DNA of 64,000 bases. Source: Shimia ponticola (GTDB lineage: Bacteria > Pseudomonadota > Alphaproteobacteria > Rhodobacterales > Rhodobacteraceae). Below, piece after piece: positions 1-8,699 of this stretch. The notes beneath the pieces are model-generated. The model did no database searches and was not told the DNA's origin. It worked only from the letters and a program-made list of their open reading frames with translations. The stretch's first letter is position 1; every line of letters starts with the position of its first letter. A program made the translations under genes and the position numbers. The stretch spans positions 1,325,072 through 1,389,071 of the forward strand of contig NZ_VCDK01000003.1 of NCBI RefSeq assembly GCF_007995215.1, given 5' to 3'.

Positions 1-7
1 GTGAAGG

Positions 8-84
8 TGGCGGACTGGGGAGGATTCGAACCCCCGACCCCTTGATTCGTAGTCAAGTACTCTATCCAACTGAGCTACCAGTCC
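8..84 (-). tRNA. tRNA-Arg (anticodon ACG)
   Basis: A full cloverleaf reads on the minus strand. It has a 7-bp acceptor stem, a D arm, an anticodon stem closing a loop whose positions 34-36 are ACG, and a T arm with the TTCGAAT loop. The discriminator is G and CCA is encoded. The anticodon ACG is normally deaminated to ICG and reads CGU, CGC and CGA. The 3' end lies 8 bases from the window edge. Confidence 0.95.
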
Positions 85-97
85 GTGAGGGCGTGAG

Positions 98-1531
98 TTA
101 CGCGGCTGCATCGGGCTTTGCAACCCCCAAACGTGCATCATTTGCAGGGATATACGCGGCCTCTGATTTTGGAAGGCAAATGACAAAGGTCGTGCCCTCG
201 CTGCCGGTCTGTTCCAACTCCAGTTTGCCGCCATGACCTTTGATCAATTCAGCCGCAATCGCGAGCCCGAGACCCGAGCCGCCTTTGCGCGCGCCGCCCT
301 GAAAAGGCGTGAACAGATGCTCTTGCGCCTTGGGTGGCATCCCAGGTCCTGTATCAGAAACCCGCACCCACCATGCGGTGTCGTCTTCTTCGGCAAGGAT
401 ACGGACGGTGCCGGGCTTATGCGTCACTTCAAGCGCCTGCCGCGCATTGCGGACAAGATTGGACAGCACACGATAAAGCTGTTCTGAATCGGCGCGGATC
501 GTCATTCCGGTCGGAATATCCGCTTCAAAGGTCAGCTCGCCATCAGTTACCGCGAGGCGTTCACCGTCAAGCACGTCGTCGACAATCCGCTCAAGCTGCA
601 CACGGCCCAATTTCGGAGGTGATTCCTCAGCGCGCCCAAATGTCAGAGTGGCTTCGCACAGGTTCACAGCACGGGTGATCGAGTTCACCAGCTTGGGTGC
701 CAACCGTTTGACCAACGGGTCCTCTGAACCTTCAATGCGGTCCGTGAACAACTGGGCTGATGTCAGGATGTTACGAAGGTCATGATTCACCTTTGCCACC
801 GCCGCGCCCAGCGCCGCCAACCGGTCTTTTTGTTTGAGTGAAGCCGTCAGATCAGTTTGCAGCGAATACAGCGCATCTTCCGCTTGGCGCAGTTCGGACA
901 CGCCTGCTTTGGGTTTGATGATGTGCCGCGCGTCTTCGGGCGCAGAGGCGTAGCGGCGCATGTTTTCAACCACGCCCTGAATCGGCGTCACCAACAAACG
1001 GCGCACAGCGATAAACAACAGGAACGCAGTGATGACCGAAATGACCGCCGACAGGATCAGAATGCGGATACCATAGTCAATCATCGCAGCGCGTAGGTCT
1101 TGGGTCCCCAGCGTAATCTCGATCAGCAGGCCTGCGTCCCGTGTCGGGTTCCCGATCACGCGGATCACGCGCTCTTCGGTGTCGAACAGGCACTGGATCG
1201 CGTCCGAGATCAGATCATAAGCGGTGGGTTCGCGCAGATCATAAGTATCGAATACTGGTTGGATAATGGGGGATGCCAGAACCAATTGGCGGATCTCGTC
1301 GCGCCGCAGCACAACGTTGTATACGCCTGCGTTTTCCAGCAACTCACTTTCCAGATTGGGCGAGATTTCATTCTCGGCCAACAACACCAGCGAGGCGATC
1401 TGCGCCCGCTCAAGGCGGGCCAACAGGTAATCTTCGCGGAACCGGGCAATCGACGGCACAAAGATCAGGACCTCTGCCAGCATCACAAAGATGACTGTCA
1501 GGATCAGAAAGCGTCCTGAAAGGGTGTTCAT
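98..1531 (-). CDS. membrane sensor histidine kinase (orphan)
   Basis: 477 aa. Membrane segments at about residues 7-27 and 153-177 enclose a periplasmic sensor region of about 125 residues with no domain I recognise. A HAMP-like linker follows. The dimerisation/phosphoacceptor helix carries His250 in the context VNHDLRN. The ATPase domain shows an N box with N358 and N362, the G1 motif DTGPGMP (393-399), FTPF (407-410) and the G2 motif GGSGLGLA (417-424), so all catalytic boxes are intact. No response regulator gene is adjacent. The start is the ATG at 1531, 24 bases after the stop of the upstream oxidoreductase, which suggests cotranscription. Ligand and partner are unknown. Confidence 0.9.
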   Translation of the reverse strand: MNTLSGRFLILTVIFVMLAEVLIFVPSIARFREDYLLARLERAQIASLVLLAENEISPNLESELLENAGVYNVVLRRDEIRQLVLASPIIQPVFDTYDLREPTAYDLISDAIQCLFDTEERVIRVIGNPTRDAGLLIEITLGTQDLRAAMIDYGIRILILSAVISVITAFLLFIAVRRLLVTPIQGVVENMRRYASAPEDARHIIKPKAGVSELRQAEDALYSLQTDLTASLKQKDRLAALGAAVAKVNHDLRNILTSAQLFTDRIEGSEDPLVKRLAPKLVNSITRAVNLCEATLTFGRAEESPPKLGRVQLERIVDDVLDGERLAVTDGELTFEADIPTGMTIRADSEQLYRVLSNLVRNARQALEVTHKPGTVRILAEEDDTAWWVRVSDTGPGMPPKAQEHLFTPFQGGARKGGSGLGLAIAAELIKGHGGKLELEQTGSEGTTFVICLPKSEAAYIPANDARLGVAKPDAAA

Positions 1532-1555
1532 GCCTGTCGTCCTTCCGTTGCCTCC

Positions 1556-2977
1556 TTACGGAAGCCAGCGCTGCACAAAGCGTACGATCCTTTTGACCGT
1601 ATCACTCTCGAACAACTTCGGAGAGAAATATGCGCTCGCGGCGCGTTTGTTAATCTCTGATAGCGTCGGATATGGCAGGACGGTCGCGGAAATGGCACTC
1701 ATTTTCATGTTATTGGCGATGGCCATGGCCCACATTGCAATCAACTCGCCTGCGTGTTTGCCCGCAATCGATGCGCCCACGGGGCGGCCTTTCACGACCA
1801 TGACCTTGATCAATCCGTGGCCTGCATTCTCCGCCACTGCGCGGTCGTTTTCATCAGTTTCATAGCGCGCCACAAAGACATTCATCTTCCCGTATTTCTT
1901 GATCGCCTGCGCCTCGGTCAGGCCGACCTGCGCAATCTCGGGGTCCGTGTAAGTGGCCCATGGGATATGATCGGTCTTGGCCTTTGCCGGCAGGCCCAGC
2001 ACGGCGCTCCGCACGACGATACCTGCGTGATAGCCCGCAAGGTGCGTGAATTGCAGACCGCCTGCCGCGTCGCCAATCGCGTAGACCTTTTTGTTGGTCA
2101 CGGATTTCAGGTCCGCACCCACCTTAACACCGCTGCGATCATATTTCACGCCAGCCGCTTCTAGGTTCAGCTTGTCCACATTAACCTTACGGCCCACGGC
2201 CACCAGCAGGTGGGTGCCTTTGAATGTGCCATTCGTGGTTTCGACGGTGATGTCGCCATCGGTGCCAGTGATGTTTTCGGCTTTGGCATCCTCGACAACC
2301 TCGACACCTTCTCCGCGCAGGCGGTTCAGGACGATTTCGGCAATTTCGGGATCATCCTTGCCCAGCGCCTTGGCACCTTCGATCACAGTGACCTTGCTAC
2401 CCAACCGCCGATGCGCTTGCGCCATCTCCATGCCGATAGGGCCACCACCGATCACCAGGAGGTGGTCGGGCTTATCCCGTAGGTCAAAGATGTTTTCGTT
2501 CGTGTAGTAAGGTGTGTCTTCCAGCCCCGGGATCGGCGGCACGAATGGGCCAGAGCCTGTGGCGACGATGATCCGGCGCGCGGTGATCTCATAGTCGCCC
2601 GCTTTCACGGTGTCCTTGCTGGTGAACTCGCCATATTCGCGGATGACACGAACGCCGAAGCCTTCGAACCGCTCCTGACTGTCCATCGGTGCGATGGTGT
2701 CGATCACATTATGCACGTGGTCCTTGGCGGCGGCATAGCTGACCTCTGGCATCACAGGCGTGACGCCGAATGGCTGGCCGGTTTCCATCGCGTGGGCCTG
2801 TTTGCCTGCGGCGAGCAGCGCCTTAGACGGGACACAGCCATAGTTCAAACAGTCGCCCCCCATCTTGTGCCCTTCGAGCATGACAACATCCGCGCCCATC
2901 TGGGCTGCACCTGCCGCGACGGACAATCCGCCAGAGCCTGCGCCGATGATGAGGAGGTCTGTTTTGATCTTTTCCAT
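1556..2977 (-). CDS. FAD-dependent pyridine nucleotide-disulfide oxidoreductase (mercuric reductase/LPD-like)
   Basis: 473 aa, the usual length of dihydrolipoamide dehydrogenase-type flavoproteins. An FAD GAGSGG loop lies at residues 12-17, the redox disulfide at C43/C48 (GGDCLNYGCVPSKA), a second dinucleotide fold with GGGPIG, and a C-terminal dimerisation domain. The C-terminal motif is PYPTLSE where dihydrolipoamide dehydrogenase has HPTLSE, so the catalytic His is Tyr; this argues against a true E3 subunit and no pyruvate dehydrogenase genes are near. I chose the ATG at 2977 because residues before it do not resemble the family. The next gene upstream is a TVP38/DedA protein, a pairing (sometimes a fusion) I recall from other bacteria. 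The substrate is unknown. Confidence 0.85.
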   Translation of the reverse strand: MEKIKTDLLIIGAGSGGLSVAAGAAQMGADVVMLEGHKMGGDCLNYGCVPSKALLAAGKQAHAMETGQPFGVTPVMPEVSYAAAKDHVHNVIDTIAPMDSQERFEGFGVRVIREYGEFTSKDTVKAGDYEITARRIIVATGSGPFVPPIPGLEDTPYYTNENIFDLRDKPDHLLVIGGGPIGMEMAQAHRRLGSKVTVIEGAKALGKDDPEIAEIVLNRLRGEGVEVVEDAKAENITGTDGDITVETTNGTFKGTHLLVAVGRKVNVDKLNLEAAGVKYDRSGVKVGADLKSVTNKKVYAIGDAAGGLQFTHLAGYHAGIVVRSAVLGLPAKAKTDHIPWATYTDPEIAQVGLTEAQAIKKYGKMNVFVARYETDENDRAVAENAGHGLIKVMVVKGRPVGASIAGKHAGELIAMWAMAIANNMKMSAISATVLPYPTLSEINKRAASAYFSPKLFESDTVKRIVRFVQRWLP

Positions 2978-3087
2978 GGGTCTGGTCTTTCGTGTTCGGC
3001 AGAGGTCGGTATCTGCCGGGTCTGCGCTCAGCAAACCAAGATTGGAGAGAGTTGGGGGCGCCCGGGCGGACCCGGGCTAAGCTTTGA

Positions 3088-3852
3088 TCAAAGCCCTTCC
3101 TTGCCGCCACGCAGCGTCTTGATCAGGATCGGCAGGACAGCCAGCGCAGCAAGGCCAAGGATCGGGCCAAGGATGTGCGGCTCAAAGATGATGCCCAGGT
3201 CAGGCGTTTCACCGCGGGCAAACACTTCGGACAGGCCAGCACCGATCCACGTGTAGACAACGGCGCCCGGCAGGATGCCAAAGAACGTCCCGATGACGTA
3301 TTTCCAAAGCGGGAGGCCGACGACACTGAGCGCGACGTTCGAAACCGCAAAAGGCAGGATCGGAAGCAACCGGATCAGGAACAGCGTTTCCCATTGGTTC
3401 TGGTCCACACCTTTTTTGATGCGGCCCATGATGCCTTTGCTTTCATCCAGCTTCTTGGCCGCCGCGTCTCCAAAACCATATTTCGCCGCGAGAAATGTCG
3501 CAGTCGCACCCAGCGTGGCTGCGATCATGTTGAACAGCGTGCCGGGAAACAGAGCGAACAAAAACCCACCAGTGATCGATGCGATGGCCGCCCCCGGTAG
3601 CGCAAAGGCAATGATCGCGGCGTAGGCAAGTATGAACACTACCGTCAGCAGTAGGTAATTGCTGTCCCGGTATTCCAGTAGAACTTCACGGTTATCCTGT
3701 AGCGTTTGAAACGACAGGTAGTCGCCAAAGAAGTAAACACCCGCCGCAGCACCCGCCGCCAAAATCCCAAGAGGGAGAAAGCGCTTGAGCGCACTCTTGG
3801 GTTTCGCAGCGTCGACAACCGGGTTCGGGTCGGAGGAGGAAGTGTCGGTCAT
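3088..3852 (-). CDS. TVP38/TMEM64 (DedA/VTT superfamily) membrane protein
   Basis: 254 aa. After a hydrophilic N terminus rich in Ser/Pro/Asp there is a first membrane segment at about 26-46, then several hydrophobic helices with the family core of Gly-rich re-entrant segments (GAAIASITGGFLFALFPG) and a C-terminal pair of helices. Members of this family act in the inner membrane in lipid or ion transport, but the substrate of this subgroup is not known. It is first in the minus-strand set with the FAD oxidoreductase and histidine kinase (110 bases to the former). The start at 3852 fits the loss of family-like sequence upstream, where the frame runs into a low-complexity intergenic region. Confidence 0.85.
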   Translation of the reverse strand: MTDTSSSDPNPVVDAAKPKSALKRFLPLGILAAGAAAGVYFFGDYLSFQTLQDNREVLLEYRDSNYLLLTVVFILAYAAIIAFALPGAAIASITGGFLFALFPGTLFNMIAATLGATATFLAAKYGFGDAAAKKLDESKGIMGRIKKGVDQNQWETLFLIRLLPILPFAVSNVALSVVGLPLWKYVIGTFFGILPGAVVYTWIGAGLSEVFARGETPDLGIIFEPHILGPILGLAALAVLPILIKTLRGGKEGL

Positions 3853-4134
3853 CGCATCGGGCCTTTTCGGGTTTGTCGGGCCCGCAGAGCGAGGGTCGGT
3901 CGCCAGTGCGGGCCCAAGGGAGGGCGGTTCCCAACGAACGAGGGTCGGTTCGTCGTCGGTGAACAACAGATGCGGCGAACCCGGTTCAAAACCCACCCCT
4001 CTCACGCCCCGTTGAAGCGCTGCCTTGGAATGTTACAGAAATCACGAAAACTGCCGGGCAAAACCCGCGCTTTGTTGCAAAGCTTGTGGATTGGCGCACC
4101 ATCGAGCGCAGGAATTCGCACATCACAGGCCGAT
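3853..4134. other. intergenic region, divergent promoters expected
   Basis: 282 bases between the divergent TVP38 and GFA genes. It holds two exact direct copies of CGAGGGTCGGT (3890-3900 and 3939-3949) and G+C-rich patches. No gene, tRNA or clear sigma-70 promoter could be supported. The frames open through it on both strands do not look like protein. Confidence 0.5.
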
Positions 4135-4578
4135 ATGACGCAAAACACTCAGATCACCGGCGGATGCCAATGCGGCGTCGTGCGCTATTCGGTTGAAACG
4201 CTCGGGCGCTCTTCAGTCTGTCATTGCCGCATGTGCCAGCGCGCCTTCGGAGCATTCTACGCCCCACTGGTCATTGTCCATGGTCTGGAATGGACCAAAG
4301 AACAACCCAGCTACTTTGCCAGTTCCAACATCAGCCGGCGGGGGTTCTGCAATCAGTGCGGCACACCGCTCAGCCTTGAAAACGTCGATGACGATCAGAT
4401 TGAGATCGCCACAGGGACGCTAGACGACCCCGAACGCGCCCCGCCAACGGTACAGATCAATCACCGCTATGCGTGCAGCTTTTCAGACGGAATTGGCGCA
4501 CTGCCCGAACCGGACAAGGATACTATTGATGGTAACGACGCGTGGAACGCGACGGTGATCTCCAATCAAAAGCCCTGA
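4135..4578 (+). CDS. GFA / CENP-V family zinc protein
   Basis: 147 aa. Zinc-ligand cysteines are in the order and spacing of the glutathione-dependent formaldehyde-activating (GFA) fold: GGCQCG (about residues 10-12), CHCRMC (about 32-37) and CNQCG (about 73-76). The family name comes from Gfa, reported to help formation of S-hydroxymethylglutathione, but most members have no proven activity, so no reaction is assigned. The frame is open far upstream (an ATG is possible near 4030), but similarity of the fold begins with GGCQCG and the ATG at 4135 puts it at the usual distance. It stands alone and converges with the next gene, only 10 bases separating the stops. Confidence 0.85.
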   Translation: MTQNTQITGGCQCGVVRYSVETLGRSSVCHCRMCQRAFGAFYAPLVIVHGLEWTKEQPSYFASSNISRRGFCNQCGTPLSLENVDDDQIEIATGTLDDPERAPPTVQINHRYACSFSDGIGALPEPDKDTIDGNDAWNATVISNQKP

Positions 4579-4588
4579 CTTGACGTGA

Positions 4589-5125
4589 TCATGACAGTGA
4601 TGGCACGCCCCCCAATGACGGGACCTTCCCCGGAGAGGGCAACTGTTTTGCATGTGGCAAGCGCCGCAGGAGCGCGGTCATCCGCTCTCCATCATCTTTG
4701 CCCATATAGCCCACATGAGCCAAAAGATCGCCGTCCGCATCGTAGAGCAGCACGTAGTTTTCGCGTGTTTCGCGGACGGTATCCTGTTCGAAATCTTGGG
4801 TCTCTGTGCGCATATGCGCTGTGCCCGCGACACCAAATCTGCGCACCACCTGACCAATATACCACGACGTCAGCGTATCCGGTGCGATGATCTGAGGTGT
4901 CCCCCCTGATTTGATCGCCCAAACTGTCGGCGGTTGGTCGTAAAATGCCAATGCCTGTTTGCCCCAAGCCTGCACATGCGCAGGTGTCCGGTCGTCAACC
5001 ACGGCAAAAGCCTCCGTCGCCTGCTCTGCCTTTTTGGCCCCGTATCTGAACGCGAAATAACGCATCGCCATAATTAACGGGATCGCAATTGCCGCCCCGA
5101 TCAGGATCAATAGCCCTTCGCTCAT
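4589..5125 (-). CDS. membrane-anchored protein of unknown function
   Basis: 178 aa. One N-terminal hydrophobic segment (about residues 4-22) is followed by a basic patch and a soluble domain of about 140 residues. I do not recognise the domain. The C terminus is rich in Pro/Ser/Gly/Leu with repeated PS-type dipeptides, suggesting a flexible tail. The topology looks like a single anchor with the bulk on one face of the inner membrane. The start ATG at 5125 places the hydrophobic segment at the very N terminus. It is divergent from rpmH and convergent with the GFA gene, so the neighbours give no functional hint. Confidence 0.7.
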   Translation of the reverse strand: MSEGLLILIGAAIAIPLIMAMRYFAFRYGAKKAEQATEAFAVVDDRTPAHVQAWGKQALAFYDQPPTVWAIKSGGTPQIIAPDTLTSWYIGQVVRRFGVAGTAHMRTETQDFEQDTVRETRENYVLLYDADGDLLAHVGYMGKDDGERMTALLRRLPHAKQLPSPGKVPSLGGVPSLS

Positions 5126-5256
5126 ATAGCCCCCGCACGGTTGTCCAATACGAACCCAAAGTCCCCTGCCCCCGCGCACAGGACAATGACCCAAACAGGG
5201 GAGGTCGACGTGGATTGTGCCGGTGAGAAAGCGACGATTATCGACGACGGAACCGT

Positions 5257-5285
5257 TTGACAGCCTCTCCCCGCCTGTCTAAGAG
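5257..5285 (+). promoter_or_regulatory. candidate sigma-70 promoter of rpmH
   Basis: A consensus -35 hexamer TTGACA (5257-5262), a 17-base spacer and a weak -10 TAAGAG (5280-5285) lie about 80 bases before the rpmH start. The exact -35 and the optimal spacing fit a strong promoter for a ribosomal protein gene. It is a sequence match only; no transcript data. Confidence 0.45.
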
Positions 5286-5363
5286 ACGGCTTCTAGTTTC
5301 GCGGGCGGCGAGTCATCATGATTCCTGCGGCCCCAAGACGCCGACTGATCTGGAGAGAGAACG

Positions 5364-5498
5364 ATGAAACGCACGTTCCAACCATCGAACCTGGTTCGCA
5401 AACGCCGTCACGGTTTCCGTGCGCGCATGGCCACCAAAGCGGGCCGCAAAATCCTGAACGCCCGCCGCGCTCGCGGTCGGAAGTCGCTCAGCGCGTAA
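5364..5498 (+). CDS. rpmH: 50S ribosomal protein L34
   Basis: 44 aa, exactly the usual bacterial length. It begins [19 protein letters not shown] and ends in a stretch of Arg/Lys/Ala with ARGRKSLSA, the signature of L34, a small basic protein buried in 23S rRNA of the large subunit. The start has the Shine-Dalgarno-like GGAGAGAGAACG just upstream. It heads the conserved rpmH-rnpA-yidD cluster. A terminator-like hairpin follows before rnpA. Confidence 0.97.
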
Positions 5499-5540
5499 GC
5501 TGCGGTGGACCTGATACGGTCCATGCAAAACGCCTATGAC

Positions 5541-5565
5541 AGGCCCTGCGGATGCGGGGCCTTTT
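5541..5565 (+). terminator. terminator-like hairpin (attenuator) between rpmH and rnpA
   Basis: A 9-bp stem with one G-T wobble (arms 5541-5549 and 5554-5562), a GGAT loop and a short T tract (5562-5565). It sits 43 bases after the rpmH stop and just before the rnpA start. The position fits partial termination that would lower RNase P protein relative to L34. The T tract is only four bases, so read-through is expected. Confidence 0.6.
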
Positions 5566-5568
5566 GTC

Positions 5569-5922
5569 ATGTCTGAACCGCAAATCTCGATCCTGACGAA
5601 GCGCGCCGATTTTGTTCGCGCTTCGAACGCCCGCAGGCAGGGCACAAAGGGCGTGCATCTTCAGGCTCGCAAACGGCGCGAGGATGACGTCAGCGCAACG
5701 CCAATCCGCGTCGGCTATACCTGTTCGAAAAAGGTCGGCAACGCCGTGGCGCGAAACCGGGCCAAACGGCGGCTGCGCGCGGCTGCGCAGGAAGTCCTGC
5801 CAAAACTGGGCCATCCCGGTTGGGATTATGTGCTGGTCGGGCGTCACGCGTCGACCGCAGCGCGCGATTGGGGGGATCTGATCAAGGATCTCGAATTCGC
5901 AATGAAAAAGGTCCACGGATGA
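5569..5922 (+). CDS. rnpA: ribonuclease P protein component
   Basis: 117 aa. RnpA binds the catalytic RNase P RNA and helps mature tRNA 5' ends. The family core is present: TKRADFVRA near the N terminus, then the RNR-type motif in [16 protein letters not shown] (about residues 57-72) and the ending [17 protein letters not shown]. An ATG at 5536 is also in frame, but translation from it would have to cross the terminator-like hairpin, so I prefer 5569. The stop overlaps the yidD start as ATGA, implying coupled translation. Confidence 0.93.
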   Translation: MSEPQISILTKRADFVRASNARRQGTKGVHLQARKRREDDVSATPIRVGYTCSKKVGNAVARNRAKRRLRAAAQEVLPKLGHPGWDYVLVGRHASTAARDWGDLIKDLEFAMKKVHG

Positions 5923-6140
5923 GCCCGCTCGCCCATATTGTGGCCCTGCCCGTCCGCGCCTATCGTCTGATCTTTTCCCCATGGGTCGGCCACAACTGCC
6001 GCTACCACCCAACATGCTCGGCCTACGCACTCGAAGCGCTCAAGAAGCATGGTGGCATCAAAGGGAGCTGGTTGACCATACGCCGGATCGGGCGCTGCCA
6101 CCCTTGGGGCGGGTCGGGGATTGATAACGTGCCGGACTAG
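5919..6140 (+). CDS. yidD: membrane protein insertion efficiency factor YidD
   Basis: 73 aa, typical of YidD. The sequence has the family signature of a conserved N-terminal amphipathic helix ([12 protein letters not shown]), then [15 protein letters not shown] with its two cysteines, and the C-terminal [15 protein letters not shown]. YidD is a small inner-membrane-associated protein that supports insertion by YidC; yidC itself lies about 4.3 kb downstream. The start overlaps rnpA by four bases (ATGA). Confidence 0.95.
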   Translation: MSPLAHIVALPVRAYRLIFSPWVGHNCRYHPTCSAYALEALKKHGGIKGSWLTIRRIGRCHPWGGSGIDNVPD

Positions 6141-6229
6141 GCCTCGTCCGCCGCGCGGCGTAGTCAAACCTTGATTTAAACCCCAGGCTGTCTCAGCATG
6201 ACGCTATTCATCTATTGATTGGATAGCTT

Positions 6230-7144
6230 ATGCCTTATTTCTTTTTTACGCGCCGGACCCTTGGGTCCGAGGGGTTCACCCACCGGTATTCGCCTGCGGT
6301 CACCCGCTATGGCCGCATCAATGATCTCGACGAACGCCCGCGCCGCACCCAGAATATGAAACCACAGGAATGGCTGCGGGACGTGCTGGATCATGCTGAC
6401 GGGCAGGACATCATCTGCTTTGTCCATGGCTTCAATACCACCCACACCGAAATGCTCGAACGGATGCGGGACATCGAAAACGGTTTGCGCGCAACCGGCG
6501 GGTTTCAGGGCATCGTCATTGGATATAGCTGGCCCAGCGACGGGGAAACCGTGTTGGCACTGGATGATCCCGACAACAAGAAACGGCTCGCCTACAATTC
6601 GGACAAGGCTGACGCCAACAAATCGGCCAATCACCTGATGCCAGACGGCCTGTCTCTCTTCATGGATGCGCTGGCACCGAACCAGAAACTGCATATCATC
6701 GCGCACTCCATGGGCGCACGGGTCGTCACCCGCTGTTTTGAACGCAGCACGGATCGGTGGGGGCCGACATGGGGTATCTCGGAGCTTGTCTTCACGGCCG
6801 CGGATATCGACAGCTTAGAACTCGAAGCGGGCGGAACATTCGCCTGGACCGTATCGCACCGGAGCAAGCGCGCGACCAACTATCATTCGGGTTACGATGA
6901 CGTGCTCGATCTAGGGAAGCAATTCGTCAACGGCGGGCGTCCTCGCCTTGGCCGCATAGGCTCTCCGGACTTGCGCTATGAGGACCTCAACGACGTCGAT
7001 TGCGGCCCGCACTACCGGGAAAACTACCGAATCTTTGCTGACCTGACGCAATCGCACCGCTGGTATTTTTCAAACCAAGCCTTTTTCGCGGACTTGGCCG
7101 AGGTCATTGCAGGACAACCCAAAGGCCGTGAGCGGCGGCTCTAG
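6230..7144 (+). CDS. alpha/beta hydrolase (DUF900 type)
   Basis: 304 aa, no signal peptide. The oxyanion-side motif CFVHGFNTT lies at about residues 63-71 and the nucleophile elbow AHSMGARV at about 159-166, giving a GxSxG-like HSMGA with the likely catalytic Ser. This arrangement (HGFN then H-S-M-G) is that of the DUF900 group of alpha/beta hydrolases, whose substrates are unknown. The candidate catalytic Asp lies in TAADIDS (about 185-190), and a late His could be the HRSKR region or further on. It sits between yidD and a convergent lipoprotein gene and is not translationally coupled to either. Confidence 0.8.
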   Translation: MPYFFFTRRTLGSEGFTHRYSPAVTRYGRINDLDERPRRTQNMKPQEWLRDVLDHADGQDIICFVHGFNTTHTEMLERMRDIENGLRATGGFQGIVIGYSWPSDGETVLALDDPDNKKRLAYNSDKADANKSANHLMPDGLSLFMDALAPNQKLHIIAHSMGARVVTRCFERSTDRWGPTWGISELVFTAADIDSLELEAGGTFAWTVSHRSKRATNYHSGYDDVLDLGKQFVNGGRPRLGRIGSPDLRYEDLNDVDCGPHYRENYRIFADLTQSHRWYFSNQAFFADLAEVIAGQPKGRERRL

Positions 7145-7147
7145 CGC

Positions 7148-7681
7148 CTACTTCTCAAACGTGATGATCACTTGCCCGATAGCGATACCTGCGCGCTTCA
7201 TGTAGGCAATGTTGAGCAAGCGGTCGTCCGAGAGAAGCCACATCCAATCGTCAAAGCTCACGCGGATCGTGTCTGCGGTGCCGTCTGCAGCGGGTATCGG
7301 CAGGTCGATCGTATAGGCCCAATTGAAGGTGTCGCCTCGTTCCTCACCGGTCGCCACACCTTCGACGCCCGGTGCCGTGCCTGCCCACGCGTCCGGCCCG
7401 GTCTTGGTCAGCGTCCATATCCGCTGTTCCGTCGCGCCATCTTCGTAGACGAAATCTTCGACAAGTCGCAGCGTCTGGCCATCCCACCGACCATTGATCT
7501 GCACCTCGAACCGGCGGCGGACCGTGCCGAAGATGTCCTGAAACTGACCATAGGCAACGAGATCGCCGTCAAAGAACTCTTCAAGGTTCAGTTGCCGGGT
7601 GCTTAGCTTGGGGTCATCAAGCGACGGTTTTCCCGCGCAGGCCACAAGAACAAGCATCGACAGCACAGCAAAAAGACGCAT
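7148..7681 (-). CDS. DUF3833 family lipoprotein
   Basis: 177 aa. The N terminus is a lipoprotein signal with the lipobox LVAC at about residues 12-15, so the mature protein should be acylated at that Cys. The remainder is a lipocalin-like beta-rich domain that I recognise as DUF3833, with [17 protein letters not shown] and [16 protein letters not shown]. No function is known for the family. The ATG at 7681 gives a proper signal peptide; an in-frame start 36 bases upstream would spoil it. It converges with the hydrolase gene, three bases apart, and diverges from ttcA. Confidence 0.85.
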   Translation of the reverse strand: MRLFAVLSMLVLVACAGKPSLDDPKLSTRQLNLEEFFDGDLVAYGQFQDIFGTVRRRFEVQINGRWDGQTLRLVEDFVYEDGATEQRIWTLTKTGPDAWAGTAPGVEGVATGEERGDTFNWAYTIDLPIPAADGTADTIRVSFDDWMWLLSDDRLLNIAYMKRAGIAIGQVIITFEK

Positions 7682-7758
7682 CCAAGATCTCCTGTTTAAA
7701 TGGGATACGTGCGTCACAGGTGATTGGATTGCGTCGCGTAGCGTGCCATATGCGGGCC

Positions 7759-8643
7759 ATGCTGGATCGTGACACCAATTCCCAATCGCCCGAAGCGGAT
7801 GACATCCATCCCCTGTTTCACGGCGCGCCCAAAACGACCGAGTTCAAAAAGCTGCGCAAGCGGATCATCCGCGACGTGCGCGAAGCGGTCGATCACTATG
7901 GAATGGTGGACCGGACCAGCGGGACAAAACCCAAATGGCTGGTCTGCCTTTCAGGCGGCAAAGACAGCTACACCCTGCTTGCCGCTTTGACCGAATTGCA
8001 ATGGCGCGGCCTGCTGCCTGTCGACATCCTTGCCTGCAATCTGGATCAGGGTCAGCCAGGATTTCCTGCAACAGTCCTGCCGGAATTCCTTGAGCGCATG
8101 GGTGTCCCGCACCGGATCGAATATCAGGATACCTATTCAATCGTGGTCGATAAGGTGCCTGAGGGTCGGACCTTTTGCGCCCTGTGTTCGCGTTTGCGGC
8201 GCGGCAACTTGTACCGCGTAGCCCGCGAAGAGGGCTGTAGCGCGGTTGTGCTTGGCCACCACCGCGACGACATCCTAGAAACCTTTTTCATGAACCTGTT
8301 TCACGGCTCGCGGCTGGCGACTATGCCGCCAAAACTGGTGAACGAAGAAGGCGACCTCTTTGTCTACCGGCCCCTTGCGCATGTCGCCGAGGCCGATTGC
8401 GAGGTGTTTGCCAAGGCGATGAATTATCCGATCATCCCCTGCGATCTGTGCGGGTCTCAGGACGGGCTGCAGCGCCAACAGGTCAAAGCCATTCTCGACG
8501 GTTGGGAAAAGAACCACCCCGGCAGACGCCAAAAGATGTTCCGCGCGTTGATGAACACGCGGCCATCGCACCTTCTTGACCCCAAGCTCTTTGATTTTGC
8601 CGGGCTTTCGATTGGGTCTGGTTCGGGTAACGCCGATACCTAA
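7759..8643 (+). CDS. ttcA: tRNA 2-thiocytidine(32) synthetase TtcA
   Basis: 294 aa. TtcA uses ATP and an Fe-S cluster to thiolate C32 in certain tRNAs. The PP-loop ATP site [10 protein letters not shown] lies at about residues 64-73. Conserved cysteine pairs are CALCSR (about 139-144) and CDLCGSQ (about 231-237), the Fe-S/persulfide ligands of this family. The C terminus FDFAGL is also typical. ATG codons at 7750 and 7759 and a GTG at 7720 are in frame; family proteins begin shortly before [11 protein letters not shown], favouring 7759 or 7750. Confidence 0.93.
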   Translation: MLDRDTNSQSPEADDIHPLFHGAPKTTEFKKLRKRIIRDVREAVDHYGMVDRTSGTKPKWLVCLSGGKDSYTLLAALTELQWRGLLPVDILACNLDQGQPGFPATVLPEFLERMGVPHRIEYQDTYSIVVDKVPEGRTFCALCSRLRRGNLYRVAREEGCSAVVLGHHRDDILETFFMNLFHGSRLATMPPKLVNEEGDLFVYRPLAHVAEADCEVFAKAMNYPIIPCDLCGSQDGLQRQQVKAILDGWEKNHPGRRQKMFRALMNTRPSHLLDPKLFDFAGLSIGSGSGNADT

Positions 8644-8699
8644 AATCCAACGCACTTCCCGGTGACCTGTTAACCCGCAGGACGGGGCTCCCCTTTAGC

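Noticed and set aside
3960..4015. tRNA-like TTCAAA segment with GVGFEP-type translation on the minus strand
   Set aside because: No acceptor, D or T stem can be paired; only the composition resembles a tRNA gene.
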